NCBI RefSeq assembly: GCF_014284475.1
Contig: NZ_WJBC01000005.1
Location: 1 to 64,000, forward strand
Reading direction: 5' to 3'
Length of the DNA: 64,000 nucleotides
Source of the DNA: Acetobacterium fimetarium
Lineage (GTDB): Bacteria > Bacillota > Clostridia > Eubacteriales > Eubacteriaceae
Shown: positions 36,804 to 44,963 of the stretch, one piece after another
Layout of the letters: the number at the start of each line of letters is the position of its first letter
How positions within the stretch are numbered: position 1 is the first letter of the stretch
Made by a program: the position numbers and the translations under genes
Notes under the pieces: model-generated
What the model was told of the DNA's origin: nothing
Database searches by the model: none
The model's input: the letters and a program-made list of their open reading frames with translations, nothing else

Positions 36804-36838
36804 AAAGAGGCGGTACATGATGGTCCGCCTCTTTTTTT
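36804..36838 (+). terminator. Terminator of the serC operon
   Basis: AAAGAGGCGG at 36804-36813 pairs perfectly with CCGCCTCTTT at 36825-36834, followed by T to 36838. Confidence 0.92.
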
Positions 36839-36934
36839 GTGCAAAAAATTCTCCTACAAAATGATTGTGTAATGGCGGTGTTTATGATATCCTTTTCAAG
36901 AACAGTGCGTTGGAAGAAGATGGAAAACCTGATT

Positions 36935-36963
36935 CTGACAACAAACAGAAAAGTTGATAATTA
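36935..36963 (+). promoter_or_regulatory. Candidate promoter of the hydrogenase maturation operon
   Basis: CTGACA at 36935-36940 and TAATTA at 36958-36963 with a 17-bp spacer. A start near 36970 would make a leader of about 225 nt. Confidence 0.5.
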
Positions 36964-36969
36964 TAAAGC

Positions 36970-37105
36970 TATCGTACTGATGCCATGAGGGTTAGTCCCT
37001 ATTGGAAAGGCGAGAGAATCATGTGTCATTATACACGAAACCACGATCATCGTGGGTTTGTGTTTTACGTGTTTTCCCTGTACCGTCGGTGCAGGGAATT
37101 TTTTT
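36970..37105 (+). promoter_or_regulatory. Structured leader RNA ending in an intrinsic terminator, upstream of hydE-hydG
   Basis: The leader contains GCC...GGC around AGGG/CCCT (about 36981-37012), then a 15-bp hairpin ACACGAAACCACGAT / ATCGTGGGTTTGTGT at 37033-37063, then a classic terminator: TTCCCTGTACC (37074-37084) with GGTGCAGGGAA (37088-37098) and seven T to 37105. A terminator 90 bp ahead of the coding region, behind other structure, is the usual layout of a riboswitch or other attenuator. It matches none of the riboswitch consensus patterns I know. The ligand is unknown. Confidence 0.65.
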
Positions 37106-37195
37106 CGTTGACCGGGAATCACTAGAACGCGCGCTGCACGTATTAGTGGTGGCTTTTGGAAGAGAAGGTGACTTGTCGAGAAAAAGGAGAAAAAA

Positions 37196-37474
37196 ATGGA
37201 AACAAGAATAGGTCTCATCGGAATTGTGGTAGAAAAAAAAGAAGCGGTCGGTAAATTAAACAGCATTCTTAATGACTACAGCGAATACATCGTGGGAAGA
37301 ATGGGCATCCCCTATCATCAACGGAACGTGTCGGTGATCAGTGTGGTGGTGGATGCATCCACCAACGTGATTAGCTCACTGTCTGGGAAACTGGGAATGA
37401 TCGACGGGGTCAGCATAAAAACCGTCTATTCAAAATTACCGAAAAGCGAAGAAGCAGACGATAAAAATGAATGA
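37196..37474 (+). CDS. TM1266-type iron-only hydrogenase system regulator
   Basis: A 92-residue ACT-like/NikR-C-like protein of the TM1266 family, found next to hydE, hydF and hydG in [FeFe]-hydrogenase organisms and thought to be regulatory. RIGLIGIVVEKKEAVGKLNSILNDYSEYIVGRMGIPYHQRNVSVISVVVD is the family pattern. AAAAAGGAG precedes the ATG. It overlaps hydE by 8 bp, so its levels are tied to the maturase. It has no DNA-binding domain of its own, so the mode of action is open. Confidence 0.9.
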   Translation: METRIGLIGIVVEKKEAVGKLNSILNDYSEYIVGRMGIPYHQRNVSVISVVVDASTNVISSLSGKLGMIDGVSIKTVYSKLPKSEEADDKNE

Positions 37475-38513
37475 GTTGATAAAAAAGCTGGAAGAGCAGC
37501 AAAATTTGAAGAGTGATGAGATGAAATGGCTGTTGGAAAACAACACGCCAGAATTGCGGCAGGAGATTTCGCTCAGAGCAAGAGCAGTTGCTGAGCAAAC
37601 TTATGGCAAAGACGTCTATACCCGGGGGCTGATCGAATTTACAAATTACTGTAAAAATGACTGTTATTATTGCGGTATAAGAAAGAGCAATGCGCAGGCG
37701 CATCGCTACCGTTTGTCTCAGACGGAAATAATGGCATGCTGTAAAACCGGACACGAATTAGGCTTTCGGACATTTGTGCTCCAGGGCGGTGAAGATCCGG
37801 CTTTCAAGGATGACCAGATGGTGGAGATCGTACGCGGAATCAGAAAAGAATATCCGGATTGTGCAATCACTCTCTCGATCGGAGAAAAATCACGAGAAAG
37901 CTATCAAGCTTTTTTTGAAGCCGGCGCGAACCGCTATCTGCTTCGGCATGAAACAGCCACTGAAGAGCATTATCGGAAACTGCATCCTAGGGCGTTGAGC
38001 CTCAGGAACCGGAAGCGATGCCTGAAAGATCTCAAAGAAATCGGATATCAGGTGGGGACCGGGTTTATGGTCGGCTCGCCGCATCAGACAGTCGAAAATA
38101 TCATCGCGGACTTATGCTTTATTAAAGAGCTGAACCCGGAAATGATCGGCATCGGTCCGTTCATTCCCCATCAGCAGACACCCTATCAGGATGCCCGGCC
38201 GGGGACGTTGGAAGAAACGCTTTTAATTATCTCTATCCTGCGGCTGATGTTGCCGAAAGCACTGATTCCGGCAACCACGGCCTTGGGAACCATTGATCCG
38301 GAGGGACGGGAACTCGGCATACTGGCTGGCGCCAATGTTGTGATGCCCAATCTGTCACCGGTTGAGGTGAGAAAAGACTATGCACTATATGACAATAAAA
38401 TCTGCACCGGTGATGAAGCGGCGGAGTGCCGTGTCTGTTTAAGCAGAAGAATGGAATCAATCGGATACGAAATCGTCAATAACCGGGGCGATCATCCGAA
38501 TAAAAAAAGTTAA
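37467..38513 (+). CDS. hydE: [FeFe] hydrogenase maturase HydE
   Basis: A radical SAM enzyme that works on the iron-cyanide-carbonyl synthon made by HydG to build the H-cluster diiron subsite. The 348-residue protein has the CX3CX2C cluster motif at C62/C66/C69 (CKNDCYYC) and the GGEDP SAM-binding motif. It starts inside the regulator gene and is followed by hydG after 11 bp. The hydrogenase and HydF are not in this window. Confidence 0.95.
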   Translation: MNELIKKLEEQQNLKSDEMKWLLENNTPELRQEISLRARAVAEQTYGKDVYTRGLIEFTNYCKNDCYYCGIRKSNAQAHRYRLSQTEIMACCKTGHELGFRTFVLQGGEDPAFKDDQMVEIVRGIRKEYPDCAITLSIGEKSRESYQAFFEAGANRYLLRHETATEEHYRKLHPRALSLRNRKRCLKDLKEIGYQVGTGFMVGSPHQTVENIIADLCFIKELNPEMIGIGPFIPHQQTPYQDARPGTLEETLLIISILRLMLPKALIPATTALGTIDPEGRELGILAGANVVMPNLSPVEVRKDYALYDNKICTGDEAAECRVCLSRRMESIGYEIVNNRGDHPNKKS

Positions 38514-38524
38514 GAGGAGAAAAA

Positions 38525-39943
38525 ATGTATAACGTTAAATCAAGCAAAGCAGAAGAATTTATAGATGACCAGGAAGTTCTGGATTCAATCGCATATGCCG
38601 AAGAAAATAAAACCAACAAAGCGTTAATCAGCAGTATTATCGACCGCGCCCATGATTTCAAAGGCGTCAGCCACAGGGAAGCGGCCTTGCTGTTAGCCTG
38701 TGAACTTGAAGACCAGAACAAACGCATGGTCACACTGGCACAGGATATCAAGAAACGGTTTTATGGCAACCGTATTGTTATGTTTGCGCCTTTGTATCTG
38801 TCGAACTACTGCATCAATGGCTGTGTTTACTGTCCGTATCACCGCAAAAACAAAAATATCAGACGCAAGAAACTGTCGCAGGAAGAGATCAGAAAAGAAG
38901 TCATCGCACTTCAGGATATGGGACATAAACGTCTGGCCATCGAAGCCGGCGAGGATCCCAAAAATAATCCGCTGGAATACATCCTGGAAAGCATCAAGAC
39001 AATTTACGGCGTTCACCATAAAAATGGCGATATCCGCCGAGTCAATGTCAATATTGCCGCAACAACCGTGGATGATTACCGAAAACTTAAAGAAGCAGGG
39101 ATCGGCACCTATATTCTTTTCCAGGAAACCTATCATAAGAAAAATTATGAAGAACTTCACCCAACCGGACCAAAACATGATTATGCATGGCATACCGAAG
39201 CCATGGACCGCGCCATGGAGGGGGGAATTGATGATGTCGGCATTGGTGTACTCTTCGGTCTTAACCTGTATCGCTACGATTTTGTTTCGATGCTGATGCA
39301 CGCCGAACATTTAGAAGCATACAAGGGCGTTGGGCCCCATACCATCAGCGTTCCCAGAATCTGCCCGGCAGATGATATCGATACGGGTGATTTCTCCAAT
39401 GCGATTTCTGACGAGATCTTTGAAAAAATAGTCACCGTTCTGCGCATTGCCGTGCCCTATACCGGCATGATCATATCCACCAGAGAATCCAAAAAAGTCA
39501 GAGAAAAGGTTCTGAAACTGGGCGTTTCACAGATCAGCGGCGGGTCCAGCACCAGCGTCGGCGGTTATGATGAACCGGAACCGGAAGATCAGAATTCGGC
39601 TCAATTTGATGTCAGTGATACACGAAAGCTGGATGAAATTGTCAACTGGCTGCTGGATATGGGTCATATCCCAAGCTTCTGCACTGCCTGCTACCGGGAA
39701 GGGCGAACCGGCGATCGTTTCATGAAACTGGTGAAATCCGGTCAAATTGCCAACTGCTGTCAGCCAAATGCCATTATGACCTTGAAGGAATATTTGGAAG
39801 ACTATGCTTCTCCTGATACGAAAGCAAAAGGTGAAATAACCATTGCCCGGGAACTGGAATCGATTCCGAATGATAAGGTCCGTGGTATCGCAACGGCTCA
39901 TTTGACGGAATTAAACGAAGGAAAACGGGACTTCCGCTTCTAA
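38525..39943 (+). CDS. hydG: [FeFe] hydrogenase maturase HydG (tyrosine lyase)
   Basis: A radical SAM tyrosine lyase that supplies the CO and CN ligands of the H-cluster. The 472-residue protein has the SAM-cluster motif CX3CX2C at C96/C100/C103 (CINGCVYC) and the C-terminal CX2CX22C motif at C386, C389 and C412 that holds the second, five-iron cluster. This C-terminal motif separates HydG from the thiamine enzyme ThiH. GAGGAG precedes the ATG. It is the last gene of the operon. Confidence 0.97.
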   Translation: MYNVKSSKAEEFIDDQEVLDSIAYAEENKTNKALISSIIDRAHDFKGVSHREAALLLACELEDQNKRMVTLAQDIKKRFYGNRIVMFAPLYLSNYCINGCVYCPYHRKNKNIRRKKLSQEEIRKEVIALQDMGHKRLAIEAGEDPKNNPLEYILESIKTIYGVHHKNGDIRRVNVNIAATTVDDYRKLKEAGIGTYILFQETYHKKNYEELHPTGPKHDYAWHTEAMDRAMEGGIDDVGIGVLFGLNLYRYDFVSMLMHAEHLEAYKGVGPHTISVPRICPADDIDTGDFSNAISDEIFEKIVTVLRIAVPYTGMIISTRESKKVREKVLKLGVSQISGGSSTSVGGYDEPEPEDQNSAQFDVSDTRKLDEIVNWLLDMGHIPSFCTACYREGRTGDRFMKLVKSGQIANCCQPNAIMTLKEYLEDYASPDTKAKGEITIARELESIPNDKVRGIATAHLTELNEGKRDFRF

Positions 39944-39971
39944 ATTAAATCCAAACTTTACGCTTTATAAA

Positions 39972-40045
39972 AAAGACCAGTTATCCTATCTTGGGGTGCC
40001 GCAAATGAAAACAGCAGCATGGTTCAGATATAATAACTGGTCTTT
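39972..40045. terminator. Convergent terminator between hydG and cls with a long loop
   Basis: AAAGACCAGTTAT at 39972-39984 pairs perfectly with ATAACTGGTCTTT at 40033-40045. The loop is 48 nt, much longer than usual, and contains GCCGC and AGCAGC segments. Tails are only modestly T-rich. It could serve both converging genes. Confidence 0.6.
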
Positions 40046-40097
40046 AATATTGCGTTTTTTTGTGTCGGGGCAGCACGATCAAAGTGGTTGATTACGA

Positions 40098-41561
40098 TTA
40101 AAGAAGCGGGGAGAATAATCGCGAAATGCTCTCTTTCATTTTAATCGCATTGCTGCGGTTTTGATAGAGTTCCCTGTCATAATAGGTACAGTATTTAATG
40201 TCATCGACAAAAATGTTTTTCAGTTTGGTGGCAACCTTCTGGTCATAGATAAACGCATTGGTTTCAAAGTTGAGCCGGAAACTGCGAATATCGAAATTGC
40301 AGGAGCCGACGGAACAGACGGAATCATCCACAACAATGGTTTTGGTATGTAAAAAGCCGTTTTCGTAAATAAAAATCTTGGCGCCGTACTCAACCAGTTC
40401 ACCAACATAAGCAAGGGTCGCCCAGTAAATAAAGACATGATCGGGCTTGTTGGGAATCATGATGCGAACATCAATGCCCGACAATAATGCAATCTTCAGG
40501 GCTTCCAGAATACTTTCATCAGGCACAAAATAAGGCGATTGAATCAGAATATAACTTTCAGCAGTGGTGATCATTCTTAAAAAGCCCTGTTTGATCTGCT
40601 GGTTTACCTTGTCGGGACCGCTGGAGACAATCTGGATTCCGGCACCGTTTTTTTGTGGGATGGGAGGGAAATAACGGCTGATTTTTTTATCATCAATCAG
40701 TAATTCTTCACTGGAACTGGCCCGCCAGTCCAGCAGAAAACGAAGCTGAAGCTCATAAGCGGAAGAGCCGGTTATTTTCAGGTGGGTATCCCGCCAGTAG
40801 CCCATCCTGGCGTTGAGTCCCAGATACTCATTGCCGACATTGAAACCGCCGACGAAACCGGTTTTTCCGTCAATGACCACAATTTTACGATGATTGCGGT
40901 AATTGACCCGAAAGTTGAGCATTTTGAATTTTGATGGAAAAAACTCACCGATCTGTCCTCCGGCAGAGATAAAGGGATCAATCACAGAACGTGGCAGGTA
41001 GCGTCCCCCCATTGCATCAAAAAGAAGCCGAACTTCCACGCCTTCCAACGCTTTTCGGGTCAGAATATCGATCATTTTCAAGGCTAGCGAATCATTTTTG
41101 ATAATGTAATATTCAACATGGATAGAGTCTTTGGCCAGTTCCATTGCATCAAATAAGGCGGCAAATTTATCATGGCCGTCGGTGAAAATTTCAACATCAT
41201 TATCATTGGTATACAGAGATTGGCTTACCCTTAAATGAAACTCAATGGAATGTCGATATTTCTCAATGGGGCTGTCAGGGTTGATGGAAATGATTTCCGA
41301 AAGCAGGCGCTGTTGCTGTCGCAGCATATGATGATAACGGATGTTTTCCGGTGTGTTATACCGGAAGATTTTCCGTTTGGTCAAATTCTGAGAAAAAAGC
41401 AGATAAAAAAGGAAACCCAATATCGGTACCATCCATAAAAATAGTAGCCAGGCATAGGTGCTTTGCGGATTTTTACGCTCTAAAAAGATGATGGTAAAAG
41501 TCAGTGAAATATTCACAATAAAAACAGGGATATATAGGATCGCTGATACACCGAAAAACAT
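40098..41561 (-). CDS. cls: Cardiolipin synthase
   Basis: Condenses two phosphatidylglycerols to cardiolipin at the membrane. The 487-residue protein has two N-terminal hydrophobic segments (about 5-60) and two phospholipase-D HKD motifs: NHRKIVVIDGKTGFVGGFN and HTKTIVVDDSVCSVGSCNFD. The ATG at 41561 is preceded by CAAGGAGG. It is a single gene facing hydG. Confidence 0.95.
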   Translation of the reverse strand: MFFGVSAILYIPVFIVNISLTFTIIFLERKNPQSTYAWLLFLWMVPILGFLFYLLFSQNLTKRKIFRYNTPENIRYHHMLRQQQRLLSEIISINPDSPIEKYRHSIEFHLRVSQSLYTNDNDVEIFTDGHDKFAALFDAMELAKDSIHVEYYIIKNDSLALKMIDILTRKALEGVEVRLLFDAMGGRYLPRSVIDPFISAGGQIGEFFPSKFKMLNFRVNYRNHRKIVVIDGKTGFVGGFNVGNEYLGLNARMGYWRDTHLKITGSSAYELQLRFLLDWRASSSEELLIDDKKISRYFPPIPQKNGAGIQIVSSGPDKVNQQIKQGFLRMITTAESYILIQSPYFVPDESILEALKIALLSGIDVRIMIPNKPDHVFIYWATLAYVGELVEYGAKIFIYENGFLHTKTIVVDDSVCSVGSCNFDIRSFRLNFETNAFIYDQKVATKLKNIFVDDIKYCTYYDRELYQNRSNAIKMKESISRLFSPLL

Positions 41562-41679
41562 CTAAAAACCTCCTTGGTTACCAGGCATTTGTGAGACGAT
41601 TCAATAACGGATTCAATCCATTCGTGTTGCTGAAAATTGAAGATTGCAGTAATCTTTTCAACTGCCCCGAGATGGGTAT

Positions 41680-41688
41680 AGTATAACA
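41680..41688 (-). promoter_or_regulatory. Candidate extended -10 promoter of cls
   Basis: On the minus strand the sequence reads TGTTATACT, an extended -10 (TATACT at plus 41685-41680); no convincing -35 is seen. It would give a leader of about 110 nt. Confidence 0.4.
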
Positions 41689-41856
41689 TATAACAAAATC
41701 ACAAAATAGCATTTTACAGTAATATGGATCGATTGGCAATGACGAAATGCCGAAGCTACGAACAGAAGCCGATTTGAGGCATGTGTTTGTAAACAATTTG
41801 GGTAAATTGCCAGCTGAATTTTCGGCAGTACCGCAAATGCATGATATCAGTTTAAC

Positions 41857-41886
41857 TTGACAGAAGCTTAAGTTTAATCTTATAAT
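41857..41886 (+). promoter_or_regulatory. Strong promoter of the raiA-type RNA
   Basis: Perfect TTGACA at 41857-41862 and perfect TATAAT at 41881-41886 with an 18-bp spacer. No ORF follows for over 300 bp, which points to a non-coding transcript. Confidence 0.8.
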
Positions 41887-41893
41887 ATAGCAT

Positions 41894-42093
41894 GTCTCAG
41901 GTTTGTGGTTGAAAGTCGATGCCAGATGCAGGCAAAGCGATCCACGTAAGACAATTCAATAGCGAGTTGTTGATCATGGTGCATCTTAGAAGTAAGTCCA
42001 GCCGGCGCAAGCCGAGAGGAGGAGTTGTGAGGCTAACACTGAGCTAAACTTCCTGCTGGCGAGTGTGGGGGAAAAGACCAGGTCAGCTGAGAC
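41894..42093 (+). ncRNA. Candidate raiA-motif RNA upstream of hpf
   Basis: A 200-nt region closed by a 7-bp long-range stem, GTCTCAG (41894-41900) with CTGAGAC (42087-42093). Inside, CCAGC near 41998 pairs with GCTGG near 42053, enclosing CGGC-GCAA-GCCG, a GNRA tetraloop hairpin, and purine-rich segments such as GAGGAGGAG. It has its own strong promoter and lies directly upstream of the raiA/hpf gene, the location for which the conserved raiA ncRNA of Firmicutes is named; that RNA has been linked to sporulation and stress in Clostridia. Identification is by position, size and folding, not by a covariance search. Confidence 0.7.
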
Positions 42094-42162
42094 AAATTAG
42101 TATCTGAAATAAATGCTTGAACTTCGATGATATTTTGTGACAAGAAATTGACAGAAATGATT

Positions 42163-42192
42163 TTGACTAAAGTGTATATAATTGGGTATAAT
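42163..42192 (+). promoter_or_regulatory. Promoter of hpf
   Basis: TTGACT at 42163-42168 and TATAAT at 42187-42192 with an 18-bp spacer, 76 bp before hpf and downstream of the RNA domain, so hpf can be transcribed alone. Confidence 0.75.
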
Positions 42193-42267
42193 GAGAACAA
42201 GATTCGCAGCAGCAATTACGATATTGTGTAAACGAATGAGATTGACCTTTTGAAAGGAGTTGTCGTT

Positions 42268-42816
42268 ATGAGATTTACAATTTACGGAAAAAACATGCAT
42301 GTATCAGAAGGTTTGAAAGAAACATTAAAAAAGAAGTTTGAAAAATTTGATCGTTATTTTGAAAAGGAAACAGAAGTGTTCGCCACATTCAGCAAAGAAA
42401 ATAACAATCAGATTAAAAACAATCAAATGTTAGAGGTTACGATTCCAGTCGGAAAAACAATTTTAAGAGCTGAAGAAAGATCGGAAGACATGGTCACTTC
42501 GATTGAAAATGCAGTGAATAAACTGGAAGGCCAACTCAGAAAACATAAAACAAAGTTAGAAAGACGGAATCAGGATGAAGTTGTAAAGGTTCATTTTGAG
42601 GAAATTGAAGACATCGATGAAGAAAATGCTTTTCAGGCAAAAGTTGTCAGAACGAAAAAGTTTGCTGTAAAACCGATGACGGTTGATGAAGCCACCTTGC
42701 AGATGGAACTGCTGGGTCATGATTTCTTTGTATTCCTTAATGGCGAAACCGACGACGTCAATGTTGTGTATATGCGTAAAGATGGGAATTACGGATTAAT
42801 CGAGCCCACTTTCTAA
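42268..42816 (+). CDS. hpf: Long-form ribosome hibernation promoting factor
   Basis: Long HPF joins 70S ribosomes into inactive 100S dimers in resting cells. The 182-residue protein has the S30AE domain (residues 1-100, MRFTIYGKNMHVSEGLKETLKKKFEKFDRYF) and the C-terminal dimerisation domain (after about 125, with VVRTKKFAVKPMTVDEATLQMELLGHDFFVF). The ATG at 42268 lies 8 bp after AAAGGAG. An in-frame ATG at 42250 is upstream of this site and is rejected. Confidence 0.95.
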   Translation: MRFTIYGKNMHVSEGLKETLKKKFEKFDRYFEKETEVFATFSKENNNQIKNNQMLEVTIPVGKTILRAEERSEDMVTSIENAVNKLEGQLRKHKTKLERRNQDEVVKVHFEEIEDIDEENAFQAKVVRTKKFAVKPMTVDEATLQMELLGHDFFVFLNGETDDVNVVYMRKDGNYGLIEPTF

Positions 42817-42845
42817 AGCTTTCTTAAGAAAAAAATTAATGCTGG

Positions 42846-42880
42846 GCACCCCTTGAAAAGTTGTTTTAAGGGGTGCTTTT
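42846..42880 (+). terminator. Terminator of hpf
   Basis: GCACCCCTT at 42846-42854 pairs with AAGGGGTGC at 42868-42876, with inner AAAA/TTTT pairing, followed by TTTT. Confidence 0.85.
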
Positions 42881-42952
42881 GATGATGTTAATTTAAAAAA
42901 TGAATATTTTCGAATTTATTTTTGAATTTAGTAATAAATTAGCCATAAAGTT

Positions 42953-42981
42953 TTGACAGAACTTTTCTTTTGCTTTAAAAT
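42953..42981 (+). promoter_or_regulatory. Promoter of the DUF5317 gene
   Basis: Perfect TTGACA at 42953-42958 and TAAAAT at 42976-42981 with a 17-bp spacer, leaving a leader of about 100 nt. Confidence 0.75.
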
Positions 42982-43088
42982 AGAGCTATGTGTACAACAG
43001 GGTTTGTTTATCTCATCAAAAGAAGCAGATCAAGGATACCTAATAATAATGAAAGAATTATGAAATAAATAGTGGGGTTGAAACAAAT

Positions 43089-44792
43089 ATGTTAATACTT
43101 ATTGCAATTATTTTAGGCTTTTTAATTGGAAAAATACGAAGAGGAAGTCTTCATGGCTTTAGAGTAAGAAAAATCTCTTTGTTGCCGGTAGGAATTATCG
43201 GTTTATTGTTGCAAATTGCTTTGCGGTTTTATATCTACACTGGCGGGATCTCATTCATTGAACCTTATCTGGAAATCGTAAATTTTGCAAGCTACATCCT
43301 GATTCTGGTCATGCTCGTCTTCAATCTGGACGACTTTTGGGTCATTCTGATGGCAATGGGCGTCACCGCCAATTTTGTTGTCATCTTTATCAATGGCGGA
43401 CACATGCCGATTTCTCAAGGTGTGATTGATATTCTACCGACTGCTTTTGGCCAACAGATCACCCAGGGATTAAGTCCGATCTATTCATTAATTCAACCCA
43501 ACACATTATTGTGGTTTTTAGGAATCAATCTGCCCTTGCCGGTACCTTATGTACCGCTGGCGATGAGCCTTTATGGAACGGCCGCCGGTGTCAGTGCCGG
43601 TACGATTGTGGCACTCATCGGGTTCACTGGTTTTATTCAGTATGTGATGAACAAAAAAGCATCCTTTATTCATGACGAAAATATGCAAATTGCCGATGAT
43701 GAAGGAATCTTCGGCGATGACGAAAAAGATATCGAAGGCGTGACAATCCAGTCGGGTTTAGATGAGAGCGAAATCGACATGGATGATTTTTACCGGGATA
43801 TGGCCGCAACCGGTGCGATTCATGGGGATCGTGACGAAAACGAAACGCTTGCGGCTCCAGCAGAAACGGTCATGATTCCGACGGAAACGGTGATGAATCC
43901 GGATGAAACGATGGTGATACCCAGTGATGATTTCGAGACAAAAATCACTCCAGCTAATCTGGATGAAATCGACCAGGAAATTGGGACTGAAACGGAAGAA
44001 ATTATCATCAATGATCAGATGGCTCAGGAAACCCGAGTCATGGAGCCAGTCGATGATGGAAGCACGAAGATATTAAGCAACATTCAGGAAGTCGGGACCT
44101 ATGTTGCCGGTAAAAATGAATTGGAAGCAGCGGATATGGAAGAAATTCTCAACAGTGAAGATGCCGGATTTTTCACCAAAAAGTATTATGAAGAAAAACT
44201 TGCGGTTGAGAAAGAGCGGCTGGAACTTCAAATGCGGGAAATGGAATTGAACAGGACCGCGAAGGCCTTGCATGATCCGACAATTTCGCCCGAATCGATT
44301 CCCGGTTCAGACTTGAGAATTGTCGAAAGTTTCAAACTGACAGAATTGGATCAGCCTTTTATTTTGCGCAGTGAAAAGAATGAAGAGGAAAGCAGCACGG
44401 CTGCCCAAACGGAAGAAGAAGATGAATTCTCCCAGGATGAAATGCTCAGCGTCTGGCAACGATTGAATGTTGAGGATGAAAAACGCAAGGCGAGCCGACG
44501 CAAGCAATCCATTAAAGAAAGCAGCAAGGAAACCGACAGCTTTTTCGTATCTTCTGAACATGATGAGGATGTCGCTATACCATTCAAAGAAATTGAAGAA
44601 GTGACTGAACCGGTCGTCGGCAGAGTCTACAAGAGTTCGGATGAAGACAAAAATAAAGTTCTCGAAAACATGAATGAGGAACAGCGGAAAAAATTCGAAG
44701 ATACCATCGAGGAAAGAAAAAGAGCCGGCTATGAATTAGTTGAATTAAAACTTGACGGCAAGGACGTTGCTTTCTGGCGAAAGAAAAAATGA
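43089..44792 (+). CDS. DUF5317 membrane protein with long acidic cytoplasmic tail
   Basis: The first 190 or so residues have four to five hydrophobic segments and match DUF5317, including NGGHMPIS. This part is normal for the family; the remaining 375 residues are unusual. They are highly acidic and polar, with predicted helices (FTKKYYEEKLAVEKERLELQMREMEL) and short near-repeats of ETVM(I/N)P and ETMVIP around residues 257-280. The tail is probably cytoplasmic and disordered in part. The function is unknown. The ATG has GTGGGG upstream, a weak site. It lies between hpf and secA with its own promoter and terminator. Confidence 0.8.
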   Translation: MLILIAIILGFLIGKIRRGSLHGFRVRKISLLPVGIIGLLLQIALRFYIYTGGISFIEPYLEIVNFASYILILVMLVFNLDDFWVILMAMGVTANFVVIFINGGHMPISQGVIDILPTAFGQQITQGLSPIYSLIQPNTLLWFLGINLPLPVPYVPLAMSLYGTAAGVSAGTIVALIGFTGFIQYVMNKKASFIHDENMQIADDEGIFGDDEKDIEGVTIQSGLDESEIDMDDFYRDMAATGAIHGDRDENETLAAPAETVMIPTETVMNPDETMVIPSDDFETKITPANLDEIDQEIGTETEEIIINDQMAQETRVMEPVDDGSTKILSNIQEVGTYVAGKNELEAADMEEILNSEDAGFFTKKYYEEKLAVEKERLELQMREMELNRTAKALHDPTISPESIPGSDLRIVESFKLTELDQPFILRSEKNEEESSTAAQTEEEDEFSQDEMLSVWQRLNVEDEKRKASRRKQSIKESSKETDSFFVSSEHDEDVAIPFKEIEEVTEPVVGRVYKSSDEDKNKVLENMNEEQRKKFEDTIEERKRAGYELVELKLDGKDVAFWRKKK

Positions 44793-44820
44793 TCGTCAAA
44801 CGATATAATTAAAGAAACAG

Positions 44821-44852
44821 AAGGGACTGTATAAAAAAATGCAGTCCCTTTT
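44821..44852 (+). terminator. Terminator of the DUF5317 gene
   Basis: AAGGGACTG at 44821-44829 pairs with CAGTCCCTT at 44842-44850, followed by T. Confidence 0.8.
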
Positions 44853-44882
44853 AAATTATCTAAAGTATCTTTAAAGGGAATA

Positions 44883-44891
44883 TGGTATAAT
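44883..44891 (+). promoter_or_regulatory. Extended -10 promoter of secA
   Basis: TGGTATAAT at 44883-44891; the -35 region is poor. A leader of about 65 nt follows. Confidence 0.55.
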
Positions 44892-44963
44892 GAAGTTTAG
44901 TTTGATATTAAGTTGTTTTATTGAATTGAATTTTAATCGATAAGTTAAGAAGGAGTGAATAGT

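Noticed and set aside
36970-37105. Known riboswitch classes (cobalamin, SAM, TPP, FMN, glycine, fluoride, c-di-GMP, c-di-AMP, Moco, ZTP) for the hyd leader
   Set aside because: None of the conserved blocks of these classes could be found by eye.
36984-37124. Short frame in the hyd leader starting MRVSPYWKGE and rich in His/Cys
   Set aside because: No ribosome site precedes the ATG, and the frame runs through the hairpins and terminator; structure explains the sequence better.
38693-39310. Long open frames on both strands over hydG (about 200 codons each)
   Set aside because: Shadows of hydG codon usage; hydG has all catalytic cysteines in its own frame.
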